NCBI RefSeq assembly: GCF_002237645.1
Contig: NZ_MJUZ01000025.1
Location: 1 to 36,412 of the forward strand
Direction: 5' to 3'
Source: Desulfovibrio sp. MES5
GTDB lineage: Bacteria; Desulfobacterota; Desulfovibrionia; Desulfovibrionales; Desulfovibrionaceae
DNA length: 36,412 nucleotides
The notes under the pieces were generated by a model that saw only the letters and a list, made by a program, of their open reading frames with translations, was not told the origin of the DNA and made no database searches. Each line of letters opens with the position of its first letter. The first letter of the stretch is position 1. Shown here one piece after another: positions 24,446 to 33,144 of the stretch. Made by a program: the position numbers and the translations under genes.

Positions 24446-26140
24446 ATGAAAATAGCCCTTTTGCAGTGCAACAGCGTCACTGGCGATGTTGCCGGAAATA
24501 TGGAACGCATACTTGATGACGTGCGGCAGGCCGCCGCAACCGGCGCAGAGTTGTGCGTGACGCCTGAACTGGCCTTGTGCGGAGTGGCTCCTGGGCACTA
24601 TCTTTGTGCGGATGATTTCGCGGCGGGGTGCCGCAAGGCGCTCGACCACATGGCTGAAACGCTCAAGGACGGCCCGGCTCTGCTGGTGGGCACGCCCGTG
24701 CCCAGCGTGTACACTTCGGGCCTGCTTTCCAATGCTGCGGTGCTGGTTCATAAGGGCGCCTGGCAGGTGGCCTCGCGCAAGGTCTACCAGAGCGGGCAGG
24801 GCGGCGCTCAGGGATCGGGGCCGGATGGCGAGGACAGCCGCTATTTTGACAGGGGCATTTCATGCGGCATTCTGACCCTGGGCGGCTGGCGCATGGGCGT
24901 TGTGCTGTGCGAAGACGCCCAACGCGAAGAAGACGCCTTTTGGAAAACCCGCTACGCCAGCGGGCACAATCCGCTTATGGAACTGGTGCAGCGCGGCGTC
25001 GACGCTCTCATCCACATGGCGGCGGCTCCGTATACTGAAGGAGCGCAGGCCGCGGGCGAGCATATGCTTTCGCACGTGGCCGCCCGGCACCATGTGCACC
25101 TTCTTTCGGTCAACCTTGTGGGCGGCAACGACAGCCGCGTGTACAACGGGCAAAGCCTGGTTTTTGATCCTACGGGCCAGCTGCTGGCGCGGGGAAAAGC
25201 TTTTGACGAAGACGTGCTTCTGGTGGATACCGCCCGCAATACCGCAGGCGGCGCGTCGTCGGGCGGCAAGGCTCCGGAGCCGCTGTGCGCCAGTGTTGAA
25301 GAAGACTGCTGGCGGGCGCTTACCTTGGGCACACGCGACTTTGTGCGCAAATGCGGCGCTGAAAAGGCCATTGTCGGACTGTCGGGCGGTATGGATTCAT
25401 CCCTTGTGTGCTGCGTGGCCGTCGAGGCCCTGGGGGCGGAAAACGTCACCGGCGTGCTCATGCCCTCGCCCTACAGCAGCGACGGCTCGGTCAGTGATGC
25501 CCTCAGTCTTGCCAGCAACCTTGGCATCACCACGGTTACGCTGCCCATTGAACCTGTCATGAACGCCTTTGCCCAGACGCTGGCTCCAGGACTGGATCTT
25601 TTTGAAGCCCGCCCGGGCGACACCACCTTTGAAAACCTTCAGGCGCGCATCCGTGGAACCCTGCTGTCCTCTCTGGCCAACCGCGCCGGGGCTCTTGTGC
25701 TCAATACGGGCAACAAAAGCGAGGCCGCCATGGGATACAGCACCCTGTACGGCGACACCGTGGGGGCCCTGGCCGTCATCGGCGATCTGACCAAGACGCG
25801 CACCTATGCTGTGGCGCGCTGGTATAATGAGCACAAGGGAGAGCAGATCATTCCCCAGCAGGTCTTTGACAAGGCCCCCTCGGCGGAATTGCGCCCCGGC
25901 CAGAAAGACGCGGACAGTCTGCCGCCCTACGAAGAGCTTGATCCCGTGCTTGAAGACCTGCTGCTGCCCACAACCCCGCCTGTGACCGGGCATTCTTCGC
26001 CCCTGCGTCTTGAGGTGCGGCAGAAGCTTTTTGCGGCCGAATTCAAGCGCAGGCAGGAGCCATTGGCGCTCTTCGTCAGCCGCATGCCCTTTGGCGAAGG
26101 CTGGCAGGCCCCCGTGGCCGGGCGTTACCGGCTGCCCTGA
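24446..26140 (+). CDS. nadE: Glutamine-dependent NAD+ synthetase
   Basis: 564 aa in two domains. The N-terminal nitrilase-like glutaminase (about 1-260) has the Glu41 (CVTPE), Lys112 (ASRK) and Cys155 (VVLCEDAQ) triad. The C-terminal ATP-dependent synthetase has the P-loop VGLSGGMDSSLV and later NTGNKSEAAMGYSTLYGD. It amidates nicotinate adenine dinucleotide, the last step of NAD+ synthesis, with ammonia from glutamine. GGGAGG is present nine bases before the ATG. It is probably in one operon with the Nudix and UbiD-type genes. Confidence 0.95.
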   Translation: MKIALLQCNSVTGDVAGNMERILDDVRQAAATGAELCVTPELALCGVAPGHYLCADDFAAGCRKALDHMAETLKDGPALLVGTPVPSVYTSGLLSNAAVLVHKGAWQVASRKVYQSGQGGAQGSGPDGEDSRYFDRGISCGILTLGGWRMGVVLCEDAQREEDAFWKTRYASGHNPLMELVQRGVDALIHMAAAPYTEGAQAAGEHMLSHVAARHHVHLLSVNLVGGNDSRVYNGQSLVFDPTGQLLARGKAFDEDVLLVDTARNTAGGASSGGKAPEPLCASVEEDCWRALTLGTRDFVRKCGAEKAIVGLSGGMDSSLVCCVAVEALGAENVTGVLMPSPYSSDGSVSDALSLASNLGITTVTLPIEPVMNAFAQTLAPGLDLFEARPGDTTFENLQARIRGTLLSSLANRAGALVLNTGNKSEAAMGYSTLYGDTVGALAVIGDLTKTRTYAVARWYNEHKGEQIIPQQVFDKAPSAELRPGQKDADSLPPYEELDPVLEDLLLPTTPPVTGHSSPLRLEVRQKLFAAEFKRRQEPLALFVSRMPFGEGWQAPVAGRYRLP

Positions 26141-26365
26141 TATCAGCCGGGGCTGGACGCAGAAATTTTAATGCCATAGTGCTGTGAGAGGACGGTTTTT
26201 TACCGTGCTTTTGCTGTGGGAAGTTTTGTGTGAGGGCCGGGGGCCTGCGCGTCGCGTCAGGCCGGACCGGCTGTGGGCATGCGTCCCGGCCCTGTCGGTG
26301 TGCCTGTCCGATATTTACCGTGGTAGTGTTGCGGCTGCGGGCGCGTGAAAGGCCGGAGATGGGCG

Positions 26366-26398
26366 GCCCGCCTCAAGCCTGGCGGGCAGGGGTTTTTT
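26366..26398 (+). terminator. Possible intrinsic terminator or attenuator before glpX
   Basis: GCCCGCC and GGCGGGC around an eight-base loop, then AGGGG and six T residues. It sits 67 bp before the glpX start in the 325-bp gap after nadE. The few bases between stem and T run weaken the call. Confidence 0.4.
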
Positions 26399-26465
26399 CT
26401 TGAAGACGGCGGCGCGCTGGGGTAAGAGCAGTGTGTTGCATAACGCAGAACGAGTGGAGGAAGGT

Positions 26466-27449
26466 ATGGTGGAAGCACCGGAAAAAAATCTGGCCCTGGA
26501 TATTGTGCGTATTACCGAAGCGGCGGCCCTGGCGTCAGCCCGCTGGCTCGGACGCGGCGACAAGGAGGCCGGAGACGGCGCTGCCGTTGACGCCATGCGC
26601 ATCAGCTTTGCCACTCTTCATATTGACGGCCTGGTGATCATTGGCGAGGGCGAAAAAGACAACGCCCCCATGCTGTTCAATGGCGAAAAAGTGGGCATGG
26701 GCGTTGGCCCCTGCCTTGATGTGGCCGTGGACCCGGTTGAAGGCACAAGCCTTCTGGCCTATGGCCGCCCCAATGCCATCTCGGTGGTGGGCGTTGCCCC
26801 CCAGGGCAGCATGTTCAACCCCGGGCCGAGCTATTACATGCAAAAACTCGTGGTATCCCGCGAAGCGCGCGACGTGGTCGATCTGGACGCGCCCGTCAAG
26901 GTGAACCTGTCCAACGTGGCCAAAGCCCTGGGCAAGAGCGTGCAGGACCTGGTGGTCTTTGTGCTGGACAAACCCCGGCATGAAAAGCTCATCAGTGAAA
27001 TCCGCCAGGCAGGCGCGCGTATCCAGCTCCACACGGACGGCGACGTGGCTGGCGGCCTTATGGCTGTGGACCCGCGTTCTGAAGTGGACATCATGATGGG
27101 CACGGGCGGCACCCCTGAGGGCGTGCTGGCCGCTTGCGCCATCAAGGGTATGGGCGGGCAGATACTGGCCCGGCTTGATCCGCAGTCCTATGTGGAAAAA
27201 GAAGCCATCAACGAGGCAGGCATTGACGTGCGCGAAGTGCTCACTGTCAACGATCTTGTGCGCAGCGATGACTGCTTTTTCGCCGCCACCGGCATCTCCG
27301 GCGGTGATTTTTTGCGCGGCGTGCGCTACAGTTCCAAATACGCCGTGACGCATTCCCTTGTTTTGCGTGGTAAAACGGGAACGTTGCGGTATGTGGAGTC
27401 GTATCATAATATGGATCGACTCTCGAAATTCAGCGCGGTTCGGTATTGA
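26466..27449 (+). CDS. glpX: Class II fructose-1,6-bisphosphatase
   Basis: 327 aa, dephosphorylates fructose-1,6-bisphosphate in gluconeogenesis. The GlpX blocks are all visible: RITEAAALASARWLGRGDK, DGAAVDAMR, IGEGEKDNAPML (metal ligands), VDPVEGT and the TGGTPEGVLAA loop. The start at 26466 fits the family N-terminus and has GAGGAAGG upstream; the frame runs back to 26400 without family similarity. The next gene begins right at the stop codon. Confidence 0.95.
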   Translation: MVEAPEKNLALDIVRITEAAALASARWLGRGDKEAGDGAAVDAMRISFATLHIDGLVIIGEGEKDNAPMLFNGEKVGMGVGPCLDVAVDPVEGTSLLAYGRPNAISVVGVAPQGSMFNPGPSYYMQKLVVSREARDVVDLDAPVKVNLSNVAKALGKSVQDLVVFVLDKPRHEKLISEIRQAGARIQLHTDGDVAGGLMAVDPRSEVDIMMGTGGTPEGVLAACAIKGMGGQILARLDPQSYVEKEAINEAGIDVREVLTVNDLVRSDDCFFAATGISGGDFLRGVRYSSKYAVTHSLVLRGKTGTLRYVESYHNMDRLSKFSAVRY

Positions 27450-28043
27450 ATGAATACTTTGTTGTCGGGCTTACGGGCGCAGTCGCGCCCTATGGCGTCA
27501 GTGAATACGAATTTTTCTGCACGTGCGGCCTCTATGGCTGCACGTGCGCTTCTGGCCGGAGCGGCCATCCTCTGCCTGACCCTGACGTCCGGTTTGCCGG
27601 GCGGATTTATCTCCGGTCAGGCGATGGCTGCCACCAGCCACGCGAAAAAACCGGCTCCAACGCCTTCCACTGTATACGAAAAGCAGCCGCCCGTTACGGA
27701 CAAGGAGCTGCTGAACTTCCTTGAAATGCTGCCGCAGTTCCGTGCCTGGGCCAAGGCCAATAATGAAGAGGCCCACCCCACGCTGAGCAACGGCAAGGCG
27801 GACTTCATGTACTCGCCGCAGGCAGCCGCCTGGGTGCAGCAACACGGATGGGACCCGGTACGCTTTTTTTGCGTCATGGGGCGCATGGCCGCCGCTCTGG
27901 CCATTGTTGAAGAAGGCAACGACATGACCGGCGTCCGTTCCAAAGACATGCCTGAAGTGACGGAAGGCGAACTGGCTTTGGCCCGGCGTCACCTTGGCAC
28001 CATGCTGAAGGTCAGCACCGATGTGCCGCCCATAAGCCGGTAG
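27450..28043 (+). CDS. Exported hypothetical protein
   Basis: 197 aa, not recognised. A hydrophobic stretch ending in GQAMA-AT near residue 60 looks like a signal peptide. A later start at residue 29 (MAARALLAG) would give a more normal signal length, but the ATG directly after the glpX TGA favours coupled translation. Neither has a clear ribosome-binding site. The mature part is about 140 residues, soluble and mostly helical in appearance, without catalytic motifs. Probably periplasmic. Confidence 0.65.
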   Translation: MNTLLSGLRAQSRPMASVNTNFSARAASMAARALLAGAAILCLTLTSGLPGGFISGQAMAATSHAKKPAPTPSTVYEKQPPVTDKELLNFLEMLPQFRAWAKANNEEAHPTLSNGKADFMYSPQAAAWVQQHGWDPVRFFCVMGRMAAALAIVEEGNDMTGVRSKDMPEVTEGELALARRHLGTMLKVSTDVPPISR

Positions 28044-28251
28044 GCGCTGGCATGCCCGGCGCGCGACGCTTTTGGCGTAGGGCGCAAACGCGGAAAAAAG
28101 TTCGGACTCGCAACATGAAAACCAGTCCGCAGGCTTCTCGCCTGCGGGGCATTGTGGGCGGTCTGGGGCTGATCGCGCCAGTTTCCGGAGGCTGCTTGAG
28201 CGTTATTGCCACGCAACGCATGCAGCACAAAATCTGCAAAGGTGGTTTTGC

Positions 28252-28806
28252 ATGTCGACCCGGCAGTATGCGTTCAGTTGGGATTTTGTCGGCAATATTC
28301 ATGATGGTCGGCCAAATCTCGGCAACAGCGCGCGCATTGAGGTATACCGGCTGTTTCAGTATACCCTGCGTGATGTCATTGAATTGCGCTATGGCACGGT
28401 CGAATCTGAAGAAGTCATGCGCGAGAGCGGAAAGCTGGCCGGGCGGAAATTCTGCGAAAGGTTCGTCGGCCGCCGTGAGCGGTTTGAAGACTTTGTGGCA
28501 GCGGCGCAAAAAGCCATGCTGGACTTTGGTATTGGCATTATGCGGCTTGAAAACGCCAACTATGAAACCTTGCATTTTACTCTGACCGTGGCTGAAGATC
28601 TGGATTGCTCCGGCCTGCCGGACAAAGAGCATACGGTCTGCCACTATGATGAGGGCTTTCTGGCAGGGATGCTTCTGGCCCAGACCGGCAAAGAGTTTTA
28701 CGTGCGTGAAGTCGATTGCTGGTGCACCGGCGACAGGACATGCCGCTTTGAGGTTAAGCCTCAGTCACTGGTGGCCCCCGGCGTCGCAGCCCCCTCCAAG
28801 GCCTGA
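28252..28806 (+). CDS. V4R (4-vinyl reductase-type) domain protein
   Basis: 184 aa. The C-terminal half (about 110-175) fits the V4R domain: HYDEGFLAGML, then GKEFYVREVDCWCTGDRTCRFEV with several cysteines. V4R domains occur in chlorophyll reductase accessory proteins, in regulators of aromatic degradation and in stand-alone sensors, and are thought to bind small hydrophobic ligands. No DNA-binding domain is attached here. AAAGGTGG lies eight bases before the ATG. The 208 bp before it hold no gene. Confidence 0.82.
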   Translation: MSTRQYAFSWDFVGNIHDGRPNLGNSARIEVYRLFQYTLRDVIELRYGTVESEEVMRESGKLAGRKFCERFVGRRERFEDFVAAAQKAMLDFGIGIMRLENANYETLHFTLTVAEDLDCSGLPDKEHTVCHYDEGFLAGMLLAQTGKEFYVREVDCWCTGDRTCRFEVKPQSLVAPGVAAPSKA

Positions 28807-29005
28807 AGCAACACCCCGCAGCAAATATATCATTCAGCGGCTACGTCCCTTCGGCACACGTCAGCCTGAGCCGTACTGCGCGCCCGTTTTCACGGCTGCC
28901 GCCAGTGCCTGTGCCCGGCATGCGCAGAGGGTGGGATTAGAACTCCCGGTATGTCGTAAGCGCCCGCGCTGACGGCTGCCAGTGCCCACGGCTGCAAAGG
29001 TCTGC

Positions 29006-29080
29006 GACCACCCGGGCATGTGACCACCTGGGCACGGACCACCCGGACATGTGACCGTAAGGCCATGCGACCGTCCGACC
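29006..29080 (+). repeat. Short tandem repeat, about five units
   Basis: Units of 15-16 bp based on GACCACCCGGGCATGT at 29006, 29022, 29037 and 29053, with a shorter fifth at 29069. The later units have diverged. Confidence 0.7.
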
Positions 29081-29204
29081 AGGCCCGACACCTAGGGGCT
29101 CTGGGGGCTCAAATTCGCGGCCCTTGGGATTTCCCCCATCGTGCCAGCAACGCTCCCGGGTTTGTGCCCCCCCAAAGGCCAGACTTGGGCAATCAGCAAC
29201 CATC

Positions 29205-29235
29205 AGGGCTGCATCTCTAGAGATGCAGCCCTTTT
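29205..29235 (+). terminator. Perfect 28-bp palindrome with T run
   Basis: AGGGCTGCATCTCT followed by its exact complement, then three more T residues on the plus strand. It could terminate transcription from the V4R gene, though it is about 400 bp away. Confidence 0.5.
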
Positions 29236-29792
29236 CGCATTTTCAGGCCTGAAAATCAGGGCAAAACCGGCGTGGGCCAGCCAGCGCGCCAGCGGAATCG
29301 GTCAACGGGATATGTCAACGGGATCGCCCAAAGGGAAGAGATTACCTGGGGTGTTCAAGTGGGCGGCCAGCCGAAGCGGACAAAGGGGATCGGTTAACGG
29401 GAAGCGGCAACGTGAAGAGATCAGTTGAAGCAGTCAGTCGAAGAGGTCAATGGGGTGCGGCTCGCCGCGAGAGATCAACGGGTAGCCCCATCATGGGGAA
29501 GGATATGGGGTCGCGGTCAAGACCGGAAGAATTCGCCCTCACGGGCTGCCTGATTAGCGCACGTAGCTTTTTCCTAAGGGTACATGCAGTAACGCGGCAC
29601 GAGAGTTGCTCGCATCGAAACGTGGCGTGGATTCTAACGAAACTGGTATTTGGGGGCAGGCGCGCAAATTGAGGTGTAAAGCATTTCACTATTGTTCTGA
29701 ACTAAATGGGGGGGGCAGACGCGATGCCCCCCCCTTTGGCCGTGAGGCGTGAGGAGAAGTGGTTGTGAGTCTTTAATTCAGGTGGCGTTCCT

Positions 29793-30863
29793 TCAGGCGG
29801 CGTTGCCCAGCGCAGCCTCCCTGCGGTTGCGCTGTTGCCCGCGCCACATGCCGCCAAGGATCATGCCCGCGCCAACGAGCAGCCCGGCGCACATGGTTAT
29901 AAAACTGACGACCTTGAGTACGTAGAGCAGCCCAGGCCCCATATGGATAAGCCCCAGCGCGCTGAGATACCCCGGCAGGGCCACAATGCGGCTTGCCGCA
30001 ACAATGAGCATGATGGCGGCCATGACGTACTTGATCATGATGGGTTTGACGTAGGTGGTGCCGATGGCTCCAAGCTGCACGCCAAACAGGGAGCCAGCCA
30101 GAATGATGAAGACAAGGCGGATGTCTATCATGCCGTGCATGGCCCAGTTGACCGAACCGCACAGGCCCATGACAAAGGCCGTGACCAGTTCCGTGCCGGA
30201 CGCGATGAGCCCCGGCACGCCGATGACATAGATAAGCCCCGGCACGCCCACAAAGCCGCCCACGGCGATGGTGGCGGCCAGCATGCCCGTGGCTATGCCC
30301 ACCGGCAGGGTGAACCACAGCGAAATGCGCAAACCGGACTTGGGAAAGGAAATCATGGGCGGCAGGTTGATGGCCTGCAGCTTTCTGGCCAGGGGCGTCG
30401 TGCCTTCGTCATCATCCTTGCCGCACTGGCTGGAGCGCAGGGCGTCTTTAAGAATGTAGCTGCCCACCACAACCAGCACAACCACAAAGGAAACGCTGAC
30501 GTAAAGGTCAGACCCGGCCTGCCCCCAGTTTTCCAGAATGAAACGCTGGATGCGGATGCCGATCTGCACGCCAATGCCCGCAGTGGCGGCAATCACCATG
30601 CCGAGCTTGATGTCCACCTGGCCGAAGCGGTAGCGCTTGATGGCCCCCACCATAGCCTTGGGGAACTTGTGGCACATGTTGCTGGCTACAGCCACAGCGC
30701 CGGGCACGCCCAGGCCCATCATGCCCGGCGTGAGAATAAAGGCCCCGCCGGAGCCGATAAATCCGCTCACAAGCCCGCCCACAAATCCTACGGCCAGCAG
30801 AAAGGCCACGGAAACGGGCGTGAGCGTTATGAACTGCGATGGGTCAAGACTGAGCAGATCCAT
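29793..30863 (-). CDS. TSUP (TauE/SafE) family anion exporter
   Basis: 356 aa. The N-terminal repeat has the family pattern GFVGGLVSGFIGSGGAFILTPGMM with VASNMCHKFPKAMVG. A second similar half begins near residue 200 (IATGMLAATIAVGGFVGVPGLIYVIGVP). Eight or so membrane helices are expected, with a charged cytoplasmic loop near residues 150-185. TSUP proteins export sulfite or organosulfonates, or import related anions; sulfite or sulfate fits a sulfate reducer but is inferred. The start at 30863 has GGAGGT five bases upstream. It follows the small membrane protein gene by 134 bp and is probably co-transcribed from the sigma-54-like promoter. Confidence 0.88.
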   Translation of the reverse strand: MDLLSLDPSQFITLTPVSVAFLLAVGFVGGLVSGFIGSGGAFILTPGMMGLGVPGAVAVASNMCHKFPKAMVGAIKRYRFGQVDIKLGMVIAATAGIGVQIGIRIQRFILENWGQAGSDLYVSVSFVVVLVVVGSYILKDALRSSQCGKDDDEGTTPLARKLQAINLPPMISFPKSGLRISLWFTLPVGIATGMLAATIAVGGFVGVPGLIYVIGVPGLIASGTELVTAFVMGLCGSVNWAMHGMIDIRLVFIILAGSLFGVQLGAIGTTYVKPIMIKYVMAAIMLIVAASRIVALPGYLSALGLIHMGPGLLYVLKVVSFITMCAGLLVGAGMILGGMWRGQQRNRREAALGNAA

Positions 30864-30997
30864 GATTACCTCCAACTTGCAAGCTGCCTGCCGCAACTGC
30901 TCGACGTAGTCTGTTTATACGGGCTGAGCGGCTTGCTGCGTGCTGGCTGATGCGCATGGGCCCGGCGGCGCGGCCCGGCCATGCAATACATATGTGT

Positions 30998-31411
30998 TTA
31001 GCCGTGCGCCACCGCTGTCGTATCCAGCCTGGGGGCGGATTGGGTAGTGGGGCGGGCCGCAGGTTTGGCGGCGGCTTTTGTGTTCTGTTTCTGCATGCCG
31101 GTAATGCCGCACAACTCCCAGAGGGCGCCGGCAAAATGGCCGTGCACGTAGGAGAGCAGCAGCACCGAGGCAATGGGCAGGGCAGTCCACAGCCCGCCCT
31201 TTGCGCACAGGGCGGCAAAGACGTCGGCATTGGCAAACGCCAGCACATAGATGAAGATGCTGCCAACGCCATAGAGCAGCGTCTGCTTCAGCGCCGGGCT
31301 TTGCCGCTTGCCGCTGATGCTCCACAAATCGTCTGTCCAGCCGGGTTGCCCGGCATCAGCGTATGCCACAGCGGTAAACCAGTTTTCCATCGTTTTTTGT
31401 AGGGTGTTCAT
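30998..31411 (-). CDS. Small membrane protein upstream of the TSUP exporter
   Basis: 137 aa, not recognised. After a polar N-terminus (MNTLQKTMENWFTAVAYADAGQPG) there are two hydrophobic segments, about 46-68 and 74-96. A Lys/Ala/Pro-rich tail begins near residue 107. The start at 31411 is set by GGAGG five bases upstream; a start seven codons earlier lacks one. It is the first gene behind the sigma-54-like promoter and precedes the TSUP gene, so it may be an accessory subunit. This is inference from position only. Confidence 0.72.
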   Translation of the reverse strand: MNTLQKTMENWFTAVAYADAGQPGWTDDLWSISGKRQSPALKQTLLYGVGSIFIYVLAFANADVFAALCAKGGLWTALPIASVLLLSYVHGHFAGALWELCGITGMQKQNTKAAAKPAARPTTQSAPRLDTTAVAHG

Positions 31412-31433
31412 GTCGGCCTCCTGCATAGGCAAT

Positions 31434-31450
31434 TACAACTATTGTGCCAA
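31434..31450 (-). promoter_or_regulatory. Putative sigma-54 promoter of the TSUP operon
   Basis: On the minus strand TTGGCACAATAGTTGTA: the -24 part is TTGGCAC and the -12 part is TTGT instead of TTGC, with the normal 10-base gap after GG. It lies 22 bp before the small membrane-protein start. A sigma-54 activator gene lies in the divergent operon. Confidence 0.55.
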
Positions 31451-31467
31451 AAATCTCAATTTTTAAT

Positions 31468-31485
31468 ATGCTGTATTTACAGTAT
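31468..31485. promoter_or_regulatory. Palindrome near the sigma-54 promoter
   Basis: ATGCTGTA, TT, TACAGTAT: one mismatch in eight. It sits 18 bp upstream of the -24 element and in front of the divergent kinase gene. It could be an activator site, although these usually lie further away. Confidence 0.4.
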
Positions 31486-31671
31486 TTTTTGTGAAGGGTG
31501 GTCGCAAGGCGCCGCGCCTGCCGCAGTTGCATAATGAAATGGCAGGACGTGTGACGGCCGCAAATTATTGCAGCGCAAGGCTTGCAAGCTTTGTTTTATT
31601 TTTATACGCTGTCTCAAAATGAAACGGCGTCGGGCGCATGTCTGTTAGCATGTGCCTGCGGGGGTGAGAGC

Positions 31672-33144
31672 ATGCTTCCCCATTTTTCTGTCTGGCATAC
31701 CATTCGCGGCAAGATCGCTCTGGGCACGAGCCTGTTTTTGGCCATGCTGCTGCTTTTGGGCGGCATTGCCTGGTACGATCTGGAACGCATCGACAGGGCG
31801 ACCCGCCTGATCGACATGGTGGACGACCTGCGCAGCGATGTGCTTGAGATGCGCAGGTACGAAAAGAATCTGCAGCTTTTTCCCGGCAGAAAGGGCGATC
31901 TTATTGCCCTGCGCAGCTTTGTGGATCTGGCGCGGGAGCGGGCCACGTCCGTGGGGCAGGATTATAACGCCGCCATGGGTCGCCGGGTAGGCGACGGCGC
32001 GCACCACAATCTTGACCTGCTGCTTGAAGGCATTGGCGTCTACGAAGCCCTGCTGGGCGATGTGCCCACTGACGGCACGGCGCTTACCGATCAGGGGCAG
32101 CGCCTGAGCGAGCTGGCGGATTCTGCGGTACGGCGCATGCGCCAGGGCATTTTTACCGCCGTGGGCGACCTGCGCGCCCAGCTGCTGGGGGCCATTGCGG
32201 CCCTGCTGGCCTGCGGCGTGGCCTTTGCATGGCAGATAGGCAGGCACATCATGCGTGCGCTTGGGGCCATAGAAAGCGCCGCGCGCAGTGTTGGGGCCGG
32301 GCAGCCCCTGCCGCCGCCGCCACCCCAGCTTGAGGAAGAAGCGCGCCACGTGCTCCAGACGCTCGACGGCATGGCGGTTGAACTGGAAAAGCGGCACGCT
32401 CTGCTGTTGCAGGAAAAAAAGCTGGCTTCGCTGGGCGTGCTGACTTCGGGCGTTGCCCACCAGTTGAACAATCCCCTCAACAATATTTCTGTGGGCTGCC
32501 AGTTGCTCGGCGAGGACGTCAACGACGCCAGGCAGGGGCTGCGCCCCATGCCCACGGCGGAAGACGTGACCGCGCAGTTGAACGAAATTCAGGCCGAAGT
32601 TGTCCGCGCTCGCGACATTGTACGCGGCCTGCTGGACTTTGCGCGCGACCGGCCCTTTACCGTTGCCCAGCATGATCTGGCTGGCGTGGTGCGCAGGGCG
32701 GTGGCCCTGGTGCGGCACGACATGGGCGCGGCGGTGCGCATTACGGTGGACGTGCCTGATGGTCTGCAACTGCCAATGGATGCCCAGCGCATTCAGGAAG
32801 TGCTCATCAACCTGCTGCTCAATGCCGCGCAGGCCATGAACGGCAGCGGCGAGGTGCGCATATCCGCCCGTGTGGACGAGCCAACGGGCATGGCGGAGTT
32901 GCGCGTGCACGATACGGGCAAGGGCATAGCGCCGGAGCACCTGGGCCGGGTGTTTGACCCCTTTTTCAGCCTCAAGCCTGTGGGCGAGGGAACGGGCCTT
33001 GGCCTGTCCATAGCCTTTGGCATTGTGGGCAAGCACAAGGGAACATTGGAGGCGCAGAGCGAGCCGGGGCAGGGTGCGTGCTTTACCATGCGGCTGCCCC
33101 TTGCGGCCCGGCGTGACGCAAACGTTTCAGGAGCAGAGTCATGA
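31672..33144 (+). CDS. Membrane sensor histidine kinase
   Basis: 490 aa. Two membrane helices (about 17-38 and 170-190) bracket an extracytoplasmic sensor of roughly 130 residues, mostly helical, with no named family recognised. After a HAMP-like linker, the phospho-acceptor H-box is LTSGVAHQLNNPLNNIS with His263. The ATPase domain has an N-box (LINLLLNAAQAM), G1 (DTGKGI), F (FDPFFSLK) and G2 (GTGLGLSI). This is an NtrB-like pairing with the sigma-54 regulator that overlaps it by four bases (ATGA). The start at 31672 is preceded by a GGGTGAG site; a longer frame from 31582 is less likely. The signal is unknown; the divergent exporter suggests a sulfur anion. Confidence 0.9.
   Translation: MLPHFSVWHTIRGKIALGTSLFLAMLLLLGGIAWYDLERIDRATRLIDMVDDLRSDVLEMRRYEKNLQLFPGRKGDLIALRSFVDLARERATSVGQDYNAAMGRRVGDGAHHNLDLLLEGIGVYEALLGDVPTDGTALTDQGQRLSELADSAVRRMRQGIFTAVGDLRAQLLGAIAALLACGVAFAWQIGRHIMRALGAIESAARSVGAGQPLPPPPPQLEEEARHVLQTLDGMAVELEKRHALLLQEKKLASLGVLTSGVAHQLNNPLNNISVGCQLLGEDVNDARQGLRPMPTAEDVTAQLNEIQAEVVRARDIVRGLLDFARDRPFTVAQHDLAGVVRRAVALVRHDMGAAVRITVDVPDGLQLPMDAQRIQEVLINLLLNAAQAMNGSGEVRISARVDEPTGMAELRVHDTGKGIAPEHLGRVFDPFFSLKPVGEGTGLGLSIAFGIVGKHKGTLEAQSEPGQGACFTMRLPLAARRDANVSGAES

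Larger units (their letters stand above)
28807..29792. other. Long non-coding repeat-rich gap
   Basis: Nearly 1 kb without a credible gene. It holds a short tandem repeat (29006-29080) and a 28-bp palindrome (29205-29232). From about 29290 to 29500 a purine-rich stretch repeats a GGTCAACGGGA-like motif irregularly. At 29619-29634 a 16-mer (AACGTGGCGTGGATTC) also occurs at 127-142. Short frames on both strands look like repeat by-products. It may be a decayed locus. Confidence 0.5.

Noticed and set aside
28052..28585. 177-codon plus-strand frame overlapping the V4R gene
   Set aside because: The V4R frame has a good ribosome-binding site and a recognisable domain; this frame has neither.
29006..29080. 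Possible CRISPR array
   Set aside because: Units of 15-16 bp are contiguous, with no spacers, and no cas genes are present.
29412..29689. Small frames of 80-86 codons in the repeat-rich gap
   Set aside because: No ribosome-binding site, basic repetitive composition, and overlap on both strands.
31645..33036. 463-codon minus-strand frame opposite the histidine kinase
   Set aside because: Antisense to conserved H, N and G boxes; no recognisable domain in the frame itself.
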